Assembly (NCBI GenBank): GCA_016713135.1
Contig: JADJPR010000001.1
Span: 310,001-374,000 of the forward strand
Direction of reading: 5' to 3'
DNA length: 64,000 nucleotides
Origin: Rhodanobacteraceae bacterium
GTDB lineage: Bacteria > Pseudomonadota > Gammaproteobacteria > Xanthomonadales > SZUA-5
Shown here: positions 7,200 to 16,141 of the stretch, in pieces
Layout: the number at the start of each line of letters is the position of its first letter
Numbering within the stretch: the first letter of the stretch is position 1
The notes under the pieces: model-generated
Database searches by the model: none
Seen by the model: only the letters and a program-made list of their open reading frames with translations
Told to the model about the DNA's origin: nothing
Translations under genes and position numbers: made by a program

Positions 7200-8891
7200 A
7201 TGCGATTCGCAGCCTGGATTTTGTTCGCGCTGCTGTCCGCAGCCCCCGCACTGGCGCAGTTGCCGCTACCGCTGACACAACAGGATTTCCGCGTGCCCGG
7301 CACCCAGGTGGGCGATATCGCGCCCACGCTGCTGCAGTCGGCGAACGTCTGCAAGGTCTGCCATGGCGGATACGACGCGCAGACCGAACCCTGGGCGACC
7401 TGGGCCGGCAGCCTGATGGCGCTGGGTGGCCGCGATCCGCTGTTCTATGCGCAGATGGCGACTGCGAATCAGGACGTGTCCAATGTCGGCAGCTACTGCC
7501 TGCGCTGCCACGTGCCAGTATCAGTCGCCAGCGGCCATGTGCAGCAACCCACCGGCAGCACGCTCGACGCGCACGACCAGGAAGGCGTGAGCTGCCACTT
7601 CTGCCACCAGATGGTCGACCCGGTCTATCGGCCGGGGATCAGTCCCGCGGAAGACGCCGCGATCCTGGCCGGACTGGCATCGGTGCCGCAGCACTTTGCC
7701 AATGCGATGTTCGTGCTCGACCCGCAGGACCGCCGGCGCGGGCCGCGCGCGGACGCCGCGCCGCCGCACGCGATGCTGGTTTCGCCATTCCATCGCGAGA
7801 GCCGGATGTGCGGCACCTGCCACGATGTCGGCAATGTCGCCACCACGCGCCAGCCCGACGGCAGCTACCGCTACAACGCGGTCGACACGCCCGCGCCGAG
7901 CGGCGACCCATGGACCCAGTTCCCGCTGGAACGCACCTACACCGAATGGAAGCTGTCCGCCTTCGCCGCGGGCGGCGTCGACCTCGGCGGTCGTTTCGGC
8001 GGCGCGCGTGGCCCGGTGGTGGCCAGCTGCCAGGATTGCCACATGCCCACCCGGAGCGGCAGCGCCTGCAGCTGGGGCGCGCTGCGCAGCGATCTGCCCA
8101 GCCACGAATTCGCCGGCGCCGCGGTGCCCTCGCTGGACCTGATCGCGGCGCACACCGCCGGCGACCCATCGGTAGACCAGGGCGCGATCGCCGCCGGCCG
8201 CGCGCGGGCGCTGTCGATGCTGCAGCGCGCCGCCGACGTGGAACTTGGGTTGGACGCGGGCGAGCTGGTCGCGCGAGTGGTCAACCACAGCGGGCACAAG
8301 CTGCCGACCGGACACATCGAAGGCCGCCGGGTGTGGCTGAACCTGCGCTTCCTCGACGCCACCGGCGCGCTGCTGGCCGAGCACGGCGGCTACGACCTGG
8401 ACACGGCGACGCTGGACGAAGCCAGCACCGTGGTCTACGAGATGCTGGTCGGGCTGAGCAGCAGTGCGGCCGGTGTGACCGGACTGCCCGCCGGCCAGAC
8501 CTCGCACATGGCGCTCGCCGACAGCATCGTCAAGGACACCCGAATCCCGCCGCGCGGCTACGCCAACGCGAGCTTCGAGGCCGGCGGCGCGCCGGCGGTC
8601 GGCATCGCCTACGCCGACGGCCAGTATTGGCACGAGCGGCGCACGCCGCTGCCGGGCGGCAGCGATCGCATCGTCGCCACGCTCTACTACCAAAGCCTGC
8701 CGCGCGGGTACATCGAGCATTTGCGCGACGGCAACACCAGCGACCACTGGGGCAACACCCTGCACAGCCTGTGGCAGCAGACCGGCCGCGGCGCCCCGAT
8801 CCAGATGGCACGCACGGTGCTTGCGCTGGGCGATGCGCTGCATGCCGACGGCTTCGAATCCAGCGCGGCGCAACCGGACCGGGCGCGATGA
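7200..8891 (+). CDS. Exported five-haem c-type cytochrome with HADGFE motif near the C-terminus
   Basis: 563 residues beginning with a signal peptide (MRFAAWILFALLSAAPALAQ). Five CXXCH haem c attachment sites are visible, at residues 51-55, 100-104, 132-136, 204-208 and 277-281, all in the N-terminal half. Extra His residues in the C-terminal half may be distal ligands. It resembles multihaem cytochromes of the c554/NrfA-like 'cytochrome c family' type, which act in periplasmic or surface electron transfer, but catalysis cannot be assigned. The sequence ends ...ALHADGFE followed by ten further residues (SSAAQPDRAR) created where the frame runs into the next gene; the ATGA overlap with 8888 implies translational coupling. 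No cytochrome maturation genes are nearby. Confidence 0.85.
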   Translation: MRFAAWILFALLSAAPALAQLPLPLTQQDFRVPGTQVGDIAPTLLQSANVCKVCHGGYDAQTEPWATWAGSLMALGGRDPLFYAQMATANQDVSNVGSYCLRCHVPVSVASGHVQQPTGSTLDAHDQEGVSCHFCHQMVDPVYRPGISPAEDAAILAGLASVPQHFANAMFVLDPQDRRRGPRADAAPPHAMLVSPFHRESRMCGTCHDVGNVATTRQPDGSYRYNAVDTPAPSGDPWTQFPLERTYTEWKLSAFAAGGVDLGGRFGGARGPVVASCQDCHMPTRSGSACSWGALRSDLPSHEFAGAAVPSLDLIAAHTAGDPSVDQGAIAAGRARALSMLQRAADVELGLDAGELVARVVNHSGHKLPTGHIEGRRVWLNLRFLDATGALLAEHGGYDLDTATLDEASTVVYEMLVGLSSSAAGVTGLPAGQTSHMALADSIVKDTRIPPRGYANASFEAGGAPAVGIAYADGQYWHERRTPLPGGSDRIVATLYYQSLPRGYIEHLRDGNTSDHWGNTLHSLWQQTGRGAPIQMARTVLALGDALHADGFESSAAQPDRAR

Positions 8892-9328
8892 GCCTGGTCC
8901 TGCTGTTGCACCTGCTCGGTGCGACGGTGTGGACCGGCGGGCATCTGGTGCTGGCGTTGGCGATCCTGCCGCAGGCGCTGCGCGAGCGGCGCATCGATGA
9001 GTTGCTGCAGTTCGAACGCCGCTACGAGCGCCTCGGCCTGCCGGCGCTGTTGCTGCAAGTCGCGACCGGCATCGCGCTGGCGCACGCCCATCTGCCGGAT
9101 CCCTGGCACTGGTTCGATCCCTCCCAGCCGCTGGCCAGGCCGATCGGCCTCAAGCTGTTGCTGCTCGCCCTGCTGCTGCCGGTGGCGGTGCATGCGCGTC
9201 TGCGCCTGATCCCGCGCCTGAGCGTCGCCACGCTGCCATGGCTGGCGGCGCATATCGTCTTCGTCACCGTGCTTTCGGTGGGTTTTGTCGTGATCGGCGT
9301 GTCATTCCGCACCGGCTGGCTGTACTGA
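8888..9328 (+). CDS. CopD-like small integral membrane protein
   Basis: 146 residues with four hydrophobic segments. The N-terminal LHLLGATVWTGGHLVLAL resembles the CopD/DUF2269 family, whose conserved His and Trp in the first helices can bind haem or copper. It overlaps the multihaem cytochrome by four bases (ATGA), so the pair is an operon. A reasonable inference is that this protein anchors or exchanges electrons with the cytochrome in the inner membrane. CopD proper is associated with copper import; no copA/copC is adjacent, so copper handling is only a possibility. Confidence 0.7.
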   Translation: MSLVLLLHLLGATVWTGGHLVLALAILPQALRERRIDELLQFERRYERLGLPALLLQVATGIALAHAHLPDPWHWFDPSQPLARPIGLKLLLLALLLPVAVHARLRLIPRLSVATLPWLAAHIVFVTVLSVGFVVIGVSFRTGWLY

Positions 9329-9687
9329 CCGGCCGCGCCCGCGGCGAGCGCCGCTCAGTCGGCGCCCGCGGGCACGTAGACCATGCTGCCATCGCGCATG
9401 CGGTAGGCGGCGCCCGCCTTGCGGCCTTCGCCGCGCCGATCTCGCCGGCGCTCTGGTAGCGCTCGATGGTCTGCGCATACGAATGGCAAAGGCCGATGCC
9501 GGGCGGGGCCCGATTGCGCAACCGCCGTGGCTGGCCAGGGTGCGGTCTGTGTGTGCGGGTTCGCGGCTTGGGGCGCGCGCGCTGGTGGCGCCGTGGCGGC
9601 GGATTCGGCCGGCTGCGTTCGCTTTTCCCGCTGCCTTGCGTTGGATCCCGCGAACCGGGCATTCCGCCCCGGATCTGGGAAGCAACC
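9329..9687. other. Intergenic region, possible gene remnant only
   Basis: 359 bp. On the minus strand a segment at about 9486-9358 can be read as LCHSYAQTIERYQSAGEI...AAYRMRDGSMVYVPAGAD if one base is changed near 9420. It has codon periodicity but no start and no family I can name, so I treat it as a possible decayed gene end. The rest holds GC-rich hairpins downstream of 9328 and the leader of the gene at 9688. Confidence 0.4.
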
Positions 9688-10704
9688 ATGCGTTGGATCG
9701 TCTGCCTTGCGCTGCCGCCGTTGGCTGCGTTGGCGCTGCCGCTTGCGGCGGCGAATTTCTGTGTTTCCAACTCGGCCGCACTGCAGGAGGCCATCGAAAC
9801 CGCAGCCAGCAATTCGGACACCAACGACCAGATCCGGATGCGCCCGGGCATCTATCCGTCGCCACCGAACGGGTTCGGCCGCGCGGTGTTTGCCCCCGAC
9901 GACAACATCGCCATTTCCGGCGGCTGGCTGCCTTTGATCGGCCCCTGCGACTTGCCGGGTTACGACCCGAGCGCGAGCGTCATCGATGGCGAAGGACAGC
10001 GCGCGGGCCTGGTGATCCATCGCAGCGGCAGCGGCAGCGGCGAGACCAATTTGAGCTGGCTGACCATCCGCGGCGGGCGCCAGATGATGAGCTCCCTGTT
10101 CTACGGTAATGGTGGCGGCCTGGCGATCTTCGGCAGCGGCCCGGTCAGGCTGGAAAATCTGGTGTTCCGGAGCAACCGCGCCAATGTGAATGGCGGCGCG
10201 GTGTACCTCGGCGGTGGCGAGCGCACGCTGCGCAACAACCTGTTCGTCGACAACCAGGCCGTCACCGGCAGTGCGGTCTACGCGCCTGCTGGTGGCGCGG
10301 TTGTCCTCAGCAACAACACCGTGACCGCAAACATCAGTGCAGGTGCCGGCACCTATGCGGTGGACCTCAGCAACGTCAGCCCGGTCTCTGCGTGGAATAA
10401 CATCCTCAGCGGCAACCTGGGTGGCGGCATGGACCTGGGAGCCTTCTTCGCGCTGCTGACGCAAAACAATCTGGGCAGCTTCTGCTGCATGGCTGACGGG
10501 GGCAGCCAGGGCAACAGCACGGCAGACCCGCAGTTCGTCAGCGCCAGCGACCAGCGCCTGCGCAGGACTTCGCCGGCGATCGATGCCGGGGTCAACAACA
10601 GCGTCGGCAGCCGCGACCTGGACGGTCGCCCGCGGCAGATCGGGCCCGCCGTGGACCAGGGTTCCTACGAGGTCGATTTCATGTTCGCCGATGGTTTCGA
10701 TTGA
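9688..10704 (+). CDS. Secreted parallel beta-helix (choice-of-anchor Q-like) protein ending MFADGFD
   Basis: 338 residues. The ATG at 9688 starts a good signal peptide (MRWIVCLALPPLAALALPLAAA). The body has the pattern of right-handed beta-helix proteins with polymorphic membrane-protein-like repeats: 'LTIRGGR', 'GNGGGLAIFG', 'FRSNRANVNGGAVYLG', 'LSNNTVTANIS'. Towards the end come 'SPAIDAGVNN.VGSRDLDGRPRQIG', the usual terminal module before a cell-surface anchor in 'choice-of-anchor Q' proteins. It finishes DFMFADGFD, the conservative Glu-to-Asp variant of the GFE tail. An adhesive or structural surface role is inferred. Confidence 0.8.
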   Translation: MRWIVCLALPPLAALALPLAAANFCVSNSAALQEAIETAASNSDTNDQIRMRPGIYPSPPNGFGRAVFAPDDNIAISGGWLPLIGPCDLPGYDPSASVIDGEGQRAGLVIHRSGSGSGETNLSWLTIRGGRQMMSSLFYGNGGGLAIFGSGPVRLENLVFRSNRANVNGGAVYLGGGERTLRNNLFVDNQAVTGSAVYAPAGGAVVLSNNTVTANISAGAGTYAVDLSNVSPVSAWNNILSGNLGGGMDLGAFFALLTQNNLGSFCCMADGGSQGNSTADPQFVSASDQRLRRTSPAIDAGVNNSVGSRDLDGRPRQIGPAVDQGSYEVDFMFADGFD

Positions 10705-10845
10705 GCCGCGCGCCAGGTTTGCCCGCACCCGTGCTGATCCCGGTCAAGGCATCCCCATCCCCGCTGGTCAGGCTGGCTATCCCGGCGCGCCCGAAGCGGA
10801 CAGAATGGTGCGGGACCGGTCCAGGAGTGTGGCGAACGCGGGCGC

Positions 10846-11418
10846 ATGGGCGAGGAGCACACCACCGCGCTGTTGCTGCGGCGCTGGCGCGACGGCGACC
10901 GCCGGGCGCGCGAGGACCTGTATGCGCGTCTGGATCCCTTGCTGCGGCGCTGGGCGCACGGGCGCATGCCGCCGGGCCTGCGCGACCAGGCCGACACCGG
11001 CGACCTGGTGCAGACCGCGCTGCTGCGTGTGATCGGGCGCCTCGACCAGTTCGAGTCCACTCATGGCGGCGCGCTGTATGGCTATGTGCGGACCGCCCTG
11101 CTGAATGTGATCCGCGATGCCTGGCGCGCGCATCCGCAGGCCGGGCGCGAGCCGGTCGCTGCGCTCGCCGATCTGCCGCAGCCGCCAGGTTCGGCGCTGG
11201 AGGCTGCGCTTGGGCGCGATGGCCTGCTCGCCTACGAACAGGCGCTCGCCGGCCTCGAGCCCGCGCACCGCGAGCTGGTGCTGATGCGCTTCGAGTTCGG
11301 CCTGTCTTTCGGCGAGATCGCCAGCGAGCTGGGTGAGAGCGCGGACGGCGTGCGTATGAAGCTCAACCGCGCGCTCCGGCGCATGGCGCAGATGCTCGAC
11401 GACGACGATGAGCGATGA
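10846..11418 (+). CDS. ECF-type RNA polymerase sigma factor
   Basis: 190 residues with the two conserved sigma regions. The region-2 block includes the DTGDLVQTALLRVI stretch (residues about 48-61) used for core binding and -10 recognition. The region-4 helix-turn-helix is LSFGEIASELGES..GVRMKLNRAL (about 152-178). No anti-sigma factor is adjacent; instead the 3' end overlaps a transmembrane Ser/Thr kinase by 11 bp. Paired ECF-kinase genes of this type are usually regulated by the kinase rather than by a classical anti-sigma. Targets are unknown; nearby exported-protein genes are candidates only by proximity. Confidence 0.85.
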   Translation: MGEEHTTALLLRRWRDGDRRAREDLYARLDPLLRRWAHGRMPPGLRDQADTGDLVQTALLRVIGRLDQFESTHGGALYGYVRTALLNVIRDAWRAHPQAGREPVAALADLPQPPGSALEAALGRDGLLAYEQALAGLEPAHRELVLMRFEFGLSFGEIASELGESADGVRMKLNRALRRMAQMLDDDDER

Positions 11419-13999
11419 CGCCGAATTCGACGCGCTGATCGCGGACCTGACGGAAGGCCGCCCGCCAGTCGGCGACACCGACACGCGCTCGGCGGCCGCG
11501 CGCCGCGTGGGACGCCTCGCGCGCATGCTGGCGGCGGTCGCGAGCGCGACCGCGGGCGAGACGGCGCCCGCGGGGTCGGCGGTTGGCGAAGTCCTCGGCG
11601 CCTGGCGCTTGCTGCGTCCGCTCGGTCGCGGCGGCATGGGCGAGGTCTGGCTGGCGGAGCGCTGCGACGGCCAGGTCGAGCAGCAGGTGGCGATCAAGCG
11701 CGTGCATGCACGCGGCGCTACGCTGGTGCGGCGCATGCAGCGCGAACGACGCGCGCTGGCGCGCTTGGCGCATCCGCACATCGCACGCTTCCTGGATGCC
11801 GGTGTCGACGAGCATGGCGCGCCCTACCTGGTCATGGAATACGTCGACGGCGAGCCCATCGACCACTGGTGCGAGCGCACCCAGGCATCGCTCGCGGCGC
11901 GGGTCGATCTGCTGATCGGGATCGGCGAGGCGCTAGCGCACGCGCACCGGCAGCTGGTGGTGCACCGCGACCTCAAGCCGGCGAATGTGCTGGTCGACCA
12001 CAGCGGTTCGCCGCGCCTGCTCGACTTCGGCATCGCGCGACTGCTGGAGGACACCGGCGATGGTGCCACCGACACCGGCCTCGCGCCGATGACGCCGGCC
12101 TACGCGGCGCCGGAGCAGTTGCTGGGCGACGAGATCAGCACCGCCACCGATGTGCATGCGCTGGCGCTGCTCGGCTATCGATTGCTGACCGGCGGCCTGC
12201 CGGCGCTGCGCGAGCAAGCGATCGGGGCGCGCCAGGCCCTGCGCATCGCCCAGCAGGGCGCCGAGCCGGCGAGCGTCGCGCTGGCGCGCCGCGGCGGCCT
12301 GCCGGGCTTCGCGCCGGCGCAGTTGCGCGGCGACCTGGATGCGATCCTCGCGCTGGCGATGCGCCCGGAGCCCGGCGCGCGCTATGCCAGCGTCGCGGCG
12401 CTGACCGAGGACCTGCGCCGCTACCGCGCCGGGCTGCCGGTGGCGGCGCGCGGGCGCCAGCGCGGCTATCGCTGGCGCCGCCTCGCATGGCGCTACCGCG
12501 GGCGCCTGGCGGCTGGCGCGATTGCGGTCGCCGGCCTGCTCGGTGGCAGCGCGCTCGCCTGGCAGCAGGCCGAGCGCGCGCTCGCGGCGAACCGCGCCGC
12601 GCAGGCGGTGCAGCGCTTCCTCGAAGACGTGTTCGTCTCCGCCGATCCCTGGCGCAGCGACCCGCCGGGCAGCGTGCCGACCGCGCTCGACCTGGCGCGC
12701 CGTGGGCTCGAGCGGATCGACGCCGAACTCGCCGACCAGCCGCGCGTGCAGGCCGACCTCTACCTGCGCCTCGGCCGCGTGTTCACCGTGGCCGGCAGCC
12801 GGCGCGATGCAGTGCGCGCCTTTGCGCGCGCGGTCGAACTGCACGAGCGCCTGCCCGAGATCGACCGCGTGCGGCGCATCGACACCCGCCTGCGGCACGC
12901 CGGCGTGCTGTTCTACAGTGGCGACTACGATGCTGCCCAGGCGCGGCTGGAACAGCTGGCGCGCGACTATTCCGCGGCGGAGCTGGACGCCATCGGCCAG
13001 GGTTTCCACCTGCACACGCTGCGCATGGACCTGGCGCGCGAACGCGGTCACTACGCCGAGTCCCAGCGCCACAACGCGGCCGCGCTCGCGGTGGTCGACA
13101 GCGTCGACGACCCGCCGCGGATGCGCGCCAGCCTCGCTTACTACCGTGTGCTGACCCGGGTGCGCAGCGGTGAGATCGGCGCCGCCGCGGACGACGCGCT
13201 GGAGGCTCTCGTGCGCCTGGACGCGCTGTCCGGCGTCACGCCGCAGTGGCGCGCGCATGTGCTCGACCGTTGCCTGCAGGTGCTGCTGGCGCTGGGGCCG
13301 GAGGCGGCGGACCTCGAACGCGCCGATCGCAACCGCGCCCAGCGCGCGCGGCTGTTCGGCGACGACAGCGGCTACCACGCGCAGTCGCTGCTGACGCTGG
13401 CGCGCGCCCTGCACGCCGCCGGTCGCCTGGACGTCGCGGCCGCGTATGCGGCTCAGGCTGCGGCGCACTACGCCGGCGGCGACGGCGAGGATCGCAGCGC
13501 GCGCGACTGGGCGGAGGCGCGCTACCTGCAGGGCTTGGCGGCGCTCGCGCTGGGTGAGCCGGCGCAGGCGCGCAGCGCGGCCGCCGACGCGCACACGGTG
13601 TTCGCCGGCTATGGCGGCGACGACGCGCCTCCGGCGCTTGCGGCTGCCGCGCTGGATGCGGCGGCGGATCCGGCGGCCGACGCCGACCCGCGCCTGGCGC
13701 AGATCCTCGGGCGCCAGCGCGCGCGCCTGGACCTCGCCGCGCCGCAGAGCGCCCTGTGGCTGGCGCAGCGGGCGCACGCGCGCGGCGACGGCGAACGCGC
13801 CGCCGACTACGCACGCATCGGCCTGGCGCTGCTGGCAGCGCAGGGACGGCCAGCACAGCGGCTGGCCGCCGCCCTGCGCGCGTTCGCGCCAGCGGTGGCG
13901 GTCGATGCGGCTGCGATCAGCGCGGCGGAGACCCGCAGCGCCTATCTGCGTGCGCGCATCGACGCGGAGTTGATGCGCGTGGAGGAGTCGCTGCGCTGA
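11408..13999 (+). CDS. Transmembrane Ser/Thr protein kinase with C-terminal TPR-like region
   Basis: 863 residues. A bacterial Hanks-type kinase domain spans about 65-340: P-loop GRGGMGEV (73-80), catalytic lysine K97 (AIKRV), HRDLKPAN loop (186-193), DFG (206-208) and APE (234-236), so it should be active. A single transmembrane helix follows at about 366-386 (the AIAVAGLLGGSALAW stretch). The remaining 470 residues are Ala/Arg-rich helices arranged like tetratricopeptide repeats and would face the periplasm. It overlaps the sigma factor gene, so kinase and sigma are co-expressed; the kinase is expected to phosphorylate and control the sigma factor (inference from the arrangement). Confidence 0.88.
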   Translation: MSDDAEFDALIADLTEGRPPVGDTDTRSAAARRVGRLARMLAAVASATAGETAPAGSAVGEVLGAWRLLRPLGRGGMGEVWLAERCDGQVEQQVAIKRVHARGATLVRRMQRERRALARLAHPHIARFLDAGVDEHGAPYLVMEYVDGEPIDHWCERTQASLAARVDLLIGIGEALAHAHRQLVVHRDLKPANVLVDHSGSPRLLDFGIARLLEDTGDGATDTGLAPMTPAYAAPEQLLGDEISTATDVHALALLGYRLLTGGLPALREQAIGARQALRIAQQGAEPASVALARRGGLPGFAPAQLRGDLDAILALAMRPEPGARYASVAALTEDLRRYRAGLPVAARGRQRGYRWRRLAWRYRGRLAAGAIAVAGLLGGSALAWQQAERALAANRAAQAVQRFLEDVFVSADPWRSDPPGSVPTALDLARRGLERIDAELADQPRVQADLYLRLGRVFTVAGSRRDAVRAFARAVELHERLPEIDRVRRIDTRLRHAGVLFYSGDYDAAQARLEQLARDYSAAELDAIGQGFHLHTLRMDLARERGHYAESQRHNAAALAVVDSVDDPPRMRASLAYYRVLTRVRSGEIGAAADDALEALVRLDALSGVTPQWRAHVLDRCLQVLLALGPEAADLERADRNRAQRARLFGDDSGYHAQSLLTLARALHAAGRLDVAAAYAAQAAAHYAGGDGEDRSARDWAEARYLQGLAALALGEPAQARSAAADAHTVFAGYGGDDAPPALAAAALDAAADPAADADPRLAQILGRQRARLDLAAPQSALWLAQRAHARGDGERAADYARIGLALLAAQGRPAQRLAAALRAFAPAVAVDAAAISAAETRSAYLRARIDAELMRVEESLR

Positions 14000-14044
14000 A
14001 GCTGTTCGGTCCGCGAAGCCTCGGGCGGGTTCATGCGAGGCCGA

Positions 14045-14295
14045 TCAGCTTTCTGCCACGAGCACGCGCGCGTCGGCCTGCGCGGCCTTACAGGCGGCTT
14101 GGAACTGACCCTCGCGCGGCTGCGCATGCGCGACGAGGCGCAGCAGTGCCAGCGCCGCCGCGTGCCGCTCCCAGAGCTGCAGGCAGTCCGCGGCGGCGAC
14201 CAGAACCAGCTTGCGGCCCTGGCACACGGTTGCGGAGCATCTGCCCGGGCACAGCCGGCGCACTGCCAGCCGACGATGGTGTCCGGGATGTTCAC
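14045..14295 (-). pseudogene. Small zinc-ribbon-like protein gene, frameshifted
   Basis: A GTG at 14295 overlaps the stop of the upstream gene (GTGA) and opens NIPDTIVGWQCAGCARADAP, a Cys-x2-Cys start like a small zinc ribbon. The frame is lost near 14225. The continuation VCQGRKLVLVAAADCLQLWE to the stop at 14045 is in another frame. Joined, the parts give one protein of about 80 residues whose end (RVLVAES) has normal coding texture. I recall similar small proteins with a QCxGC...PQPC.GVC pattern in proteobacteria but cannot name a family. A deletion of several bases in the PQPC-GVC segment would explain the break. The alternative is an independent ATG at 14263. Confidence 0.45.
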
Positions 14296-14738
14296 TGTCC
14301 GGCGCGGAAGGTCGCGTCGTCGAAGCGCTGCGGGTACAGCTTCAGCGCCTGCTGCAGCTTGGCCCAGGCGTCGTCGTCGCCGGTGTCGGCGCGTAGCCCG
14401 GCGGCGCCTTCGAGGAGCAGCGCGAGCACACCGTGCAGCGCGGCATCGGCATCGGGCTCCAGCTTGCATTGCGCGAACAACTGCTGCACCTCGCCGTCGA
14501 TGTTGTCGGCCAGCGCCGTGGCGGCGACGCCATCGCCCGGGCGCGGAGCCGCCAGCAGGTCGCGGATCTTCAGCATGCCCGCTCGCAGCGGCGCATCGGT
14601 GGCGTGCAGCAAGCCGTCCGCGGTGGCCGCGACATGCGCGGCACCCGCGTGTTCGTGCGCGTGCTCCTGCGCCGGGACGCCGTGGGCCCCCAGGCCGCAC
14701 AGCAGGGCGCCCAGCAACATTGGTTTGTCTGGTTTCAT
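14292..14738 (-). CDS. Secreted His-rich small protein of unknown function
   Basis: 148 residues. The signal peptide (MKPDKPMLLGALLCGLGAHGVPAQ) is followed by an AQEHAHEHAG cluster rich in His, a possible metal-binding stretch. The rest is an all-helical Ala/Leu/Asp-rich domain with two Cys (LFAQCKLEPDADA) and an end LYPQRFDDATFRAGQ. The central helix and the 'IDGEVQQLFAQCKLEP' pattern look like a periplasmic four-helix protein, but I cannot assign a family. It leads a two-gene operon with the damaged gene at 14045-14295 (GTGA overlap). Upstream is a repeat-rich intergenic region. Confidence 0.65.
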   Translation of the reverse strand: MKPDKPMLLGALLCGLGAHGVPAQEHAHEHAGAAHVAATADGLLHATDAPLRAGMLKIRDLLAAPRPGDGVAATALADNIDGEVQQLFAQCKLEPDADAALHGVLALLLEGAAGLRADTGDDDAWAKLQQALKLYPQRFDDATFRAGQ

Positions 14739-14773
14739 CGTCGATCATCCATCCGTTGGGGTTTCGATTGATT

Positions 14774-15134
14774 GTGGGAGCCCCGTTCGCCCCTGCCGGT
14801 GCGCCTATTCGTGCATCGGACTGTTGCGTACCCTGTTTTTTGTCCGCAAAGGACGCAAAGAACGCAAAGAGAGCAGGAGCCTCGGTTCGCGCAGCATTCC
14901 CAACTCCCGCGCAGATCCGGCAATGGATTTGGATCTACTTTGCGTCCTTTTGCGGATAAATGTCTTTTATTTCATAAACTTGAACAATGTTCGGTGGGAG
15001 TTCCGGTCGCCCCTGGCGGTGCGCTTATTCGCGCATCGAACCGGAGGGCGCGAGGCCACGAGGGCCCGAGGGCACGCAAAAGCCGGTTCGGTGCGAAGGC
15101 GCGCCAATGCGTGCCCTCGTGCCTTCTTGCCCTC
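14774..15134. repeat. Cluster of nested intergenic repeats
   Basis: The 512-bp gap between 14739 and 15251 has no gene but several repeat layers. A 47-bp direct repeat (GTGGGAG..CC..TCGCCCCTG...) occurs at 14774-14820 and 14994-15040 with about seven differences. Between its copies lies an inverted pair: TGTCCGCAAAGGACGCAAAG at 14841-14860 against CTTTGCGTCCTTTTGCGGAT near 14938-14957. A second inverted pair, GAGGGCACGCA at 15068-15078 and TGCGTGCCCTC at 15108-15118, follows. The central part is locally AT-rich. These look like dispersed extragenic repeats that have accumulated in one spacer. Confidence 0.7.
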
Positions 15135-15251
15135 CGAATTTATCATCGCTAAATCAATGCCTTACGACAGGTTCGGTGAGAGCGGCTTCAGCCGCGATCT
15201 TGACTCTTCAACGGAGTGCCCGAAAAGATCGCGCCTGAAGTCGCTCCACCA

Positions 15252-16124
15252 TCAGGCCGCCGGCGCCATCGGTTCGCGCGCATGCCAGTAACCCAGTCCA
15301 TGCGCGGGCAGCTGCGCGACGGTAGCGCCGCCGATTGCATCGCGGAAACGCTGCACCACCTCGCGCATGCCGTCCAGCTGCGGATACAGGCGGATCACAT
15401 CGATCCTGGCCTCGCGCAGCTCGCCGAGCACGGACGCCAAATCGCAGCACTCGTAGCTCTGCACCTGGATGCCGTTGATGTTGAGGAACTCGCTCCCCTC
15501 GCGGGTGGCGAGTTTCAGGCCGTCTGGATAGTCGATGCAGCGAAAGCCGCAGTCGTCCTTTCCCAGACCGAGCGCGCGCGCGGTGAAACAGCGCGCCGAG
15601 TAGGCCAGCGGCGTGCGACCCCAGGCGATGGTCTCGAACTCGGGCAGCGCCAGGCCGTCGGCATGCGCCGCCTCGCGCAGCTCGCCCAGCCAGTCGCGCC
15701 CGAGTTCCACTGGCAGGACCAGCCGCACCAGGCCATCGTCCATAAGCAGCTTCAGCGTGCCGAGATTGTAGACGTTCAGCGTCGGTCCGCCGACGAAGGC
15801 CACGCCCCGCTCGCGGCATAGCTGCACCGCGGTGACATCGTTCGCCTCGACCTTGAAGCGCCCGTTCTCGACCAGCCGGCGCAGCTGCGACAGCTCGGAC
15901 TCGGCTTCCAGCAGCGCCAGCGAGGACAACACCACCTCGACCCCGCGCGCCGCGAACTCGTCGCCGAGCGCCAGCCAGTCCGCCAAGCGCAGCTCGCGCC
16001 GCTTGGAGCACACGCTCTCGCCGAGGTGCACGATGTCCAGCGGCCAATCCAGCGCCGCGAGATACCACGCCAGCGTCTGCTCGCGCGGCCAGAAGTACTG
16101 CGGTGGGGCGAGGCTGAGTCGCAT
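15252..16124 (-). CDS. ubiV: UbiV, O2-independent ubiquinone hydroxylation protein (U32 peptidase family)
   Basis: 290 residues starting at ATG 16124 with AAGGAA upstream. UbiV pairs with UbiU to hydroxylate the ubiquinone ring without oxygen, using prephenate as oxygen donor (known for the family). The [4Fe-4S] ligands match E. coli spacing: Cys39, Cys179, Cys192 and Cys196 (SVCSKRR, SARCF, DDCGFRC). The U32 beta-barrel segments HLGESVCSKRREL and GGPTLNVYNL are typical. It is the last gene of a minus-strand run ubiU-nnrS-ubiD-like-ubiV, separated from the decarboxylase by a 133-bp spacer with a G-run/C-run hairpin. Cytoplasmic. Confidence 0.92.
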   Translation of the reverse strand: MRLSLAPPQYFWPREQTLAWYLAALDWPLDIVHLGESVCSKRRELRLADWLALGDEFAARGVEVVLSSLALLEAESELSQLRRLVENGRFKVEANDVTAVQLCRERGVAFVGGPTLNVYNLGTLKLLMDDGLVRLVLPVELGRDWLGELREAAHADGLALPEFETIAWGRTPLAYSARCFTARALGLGKDDCGFRCIDYPDGLKLATREGSEFLNINGIQVQSYECCDLASVLGELREARIDVIRLYPQLDGMREVVQRFRDAIGGATVAQLPAHGLGYWHAREPMAPAA

Positions 16125-16141
16125 GGATCGGGTTCCTTGCG

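Noticed and set aside
9358..9486. Minus-strand fragment ending DGSMVYVPAGAD
   Set aside because: Needs a one-base change near 9420 and has no identifiable start or family.
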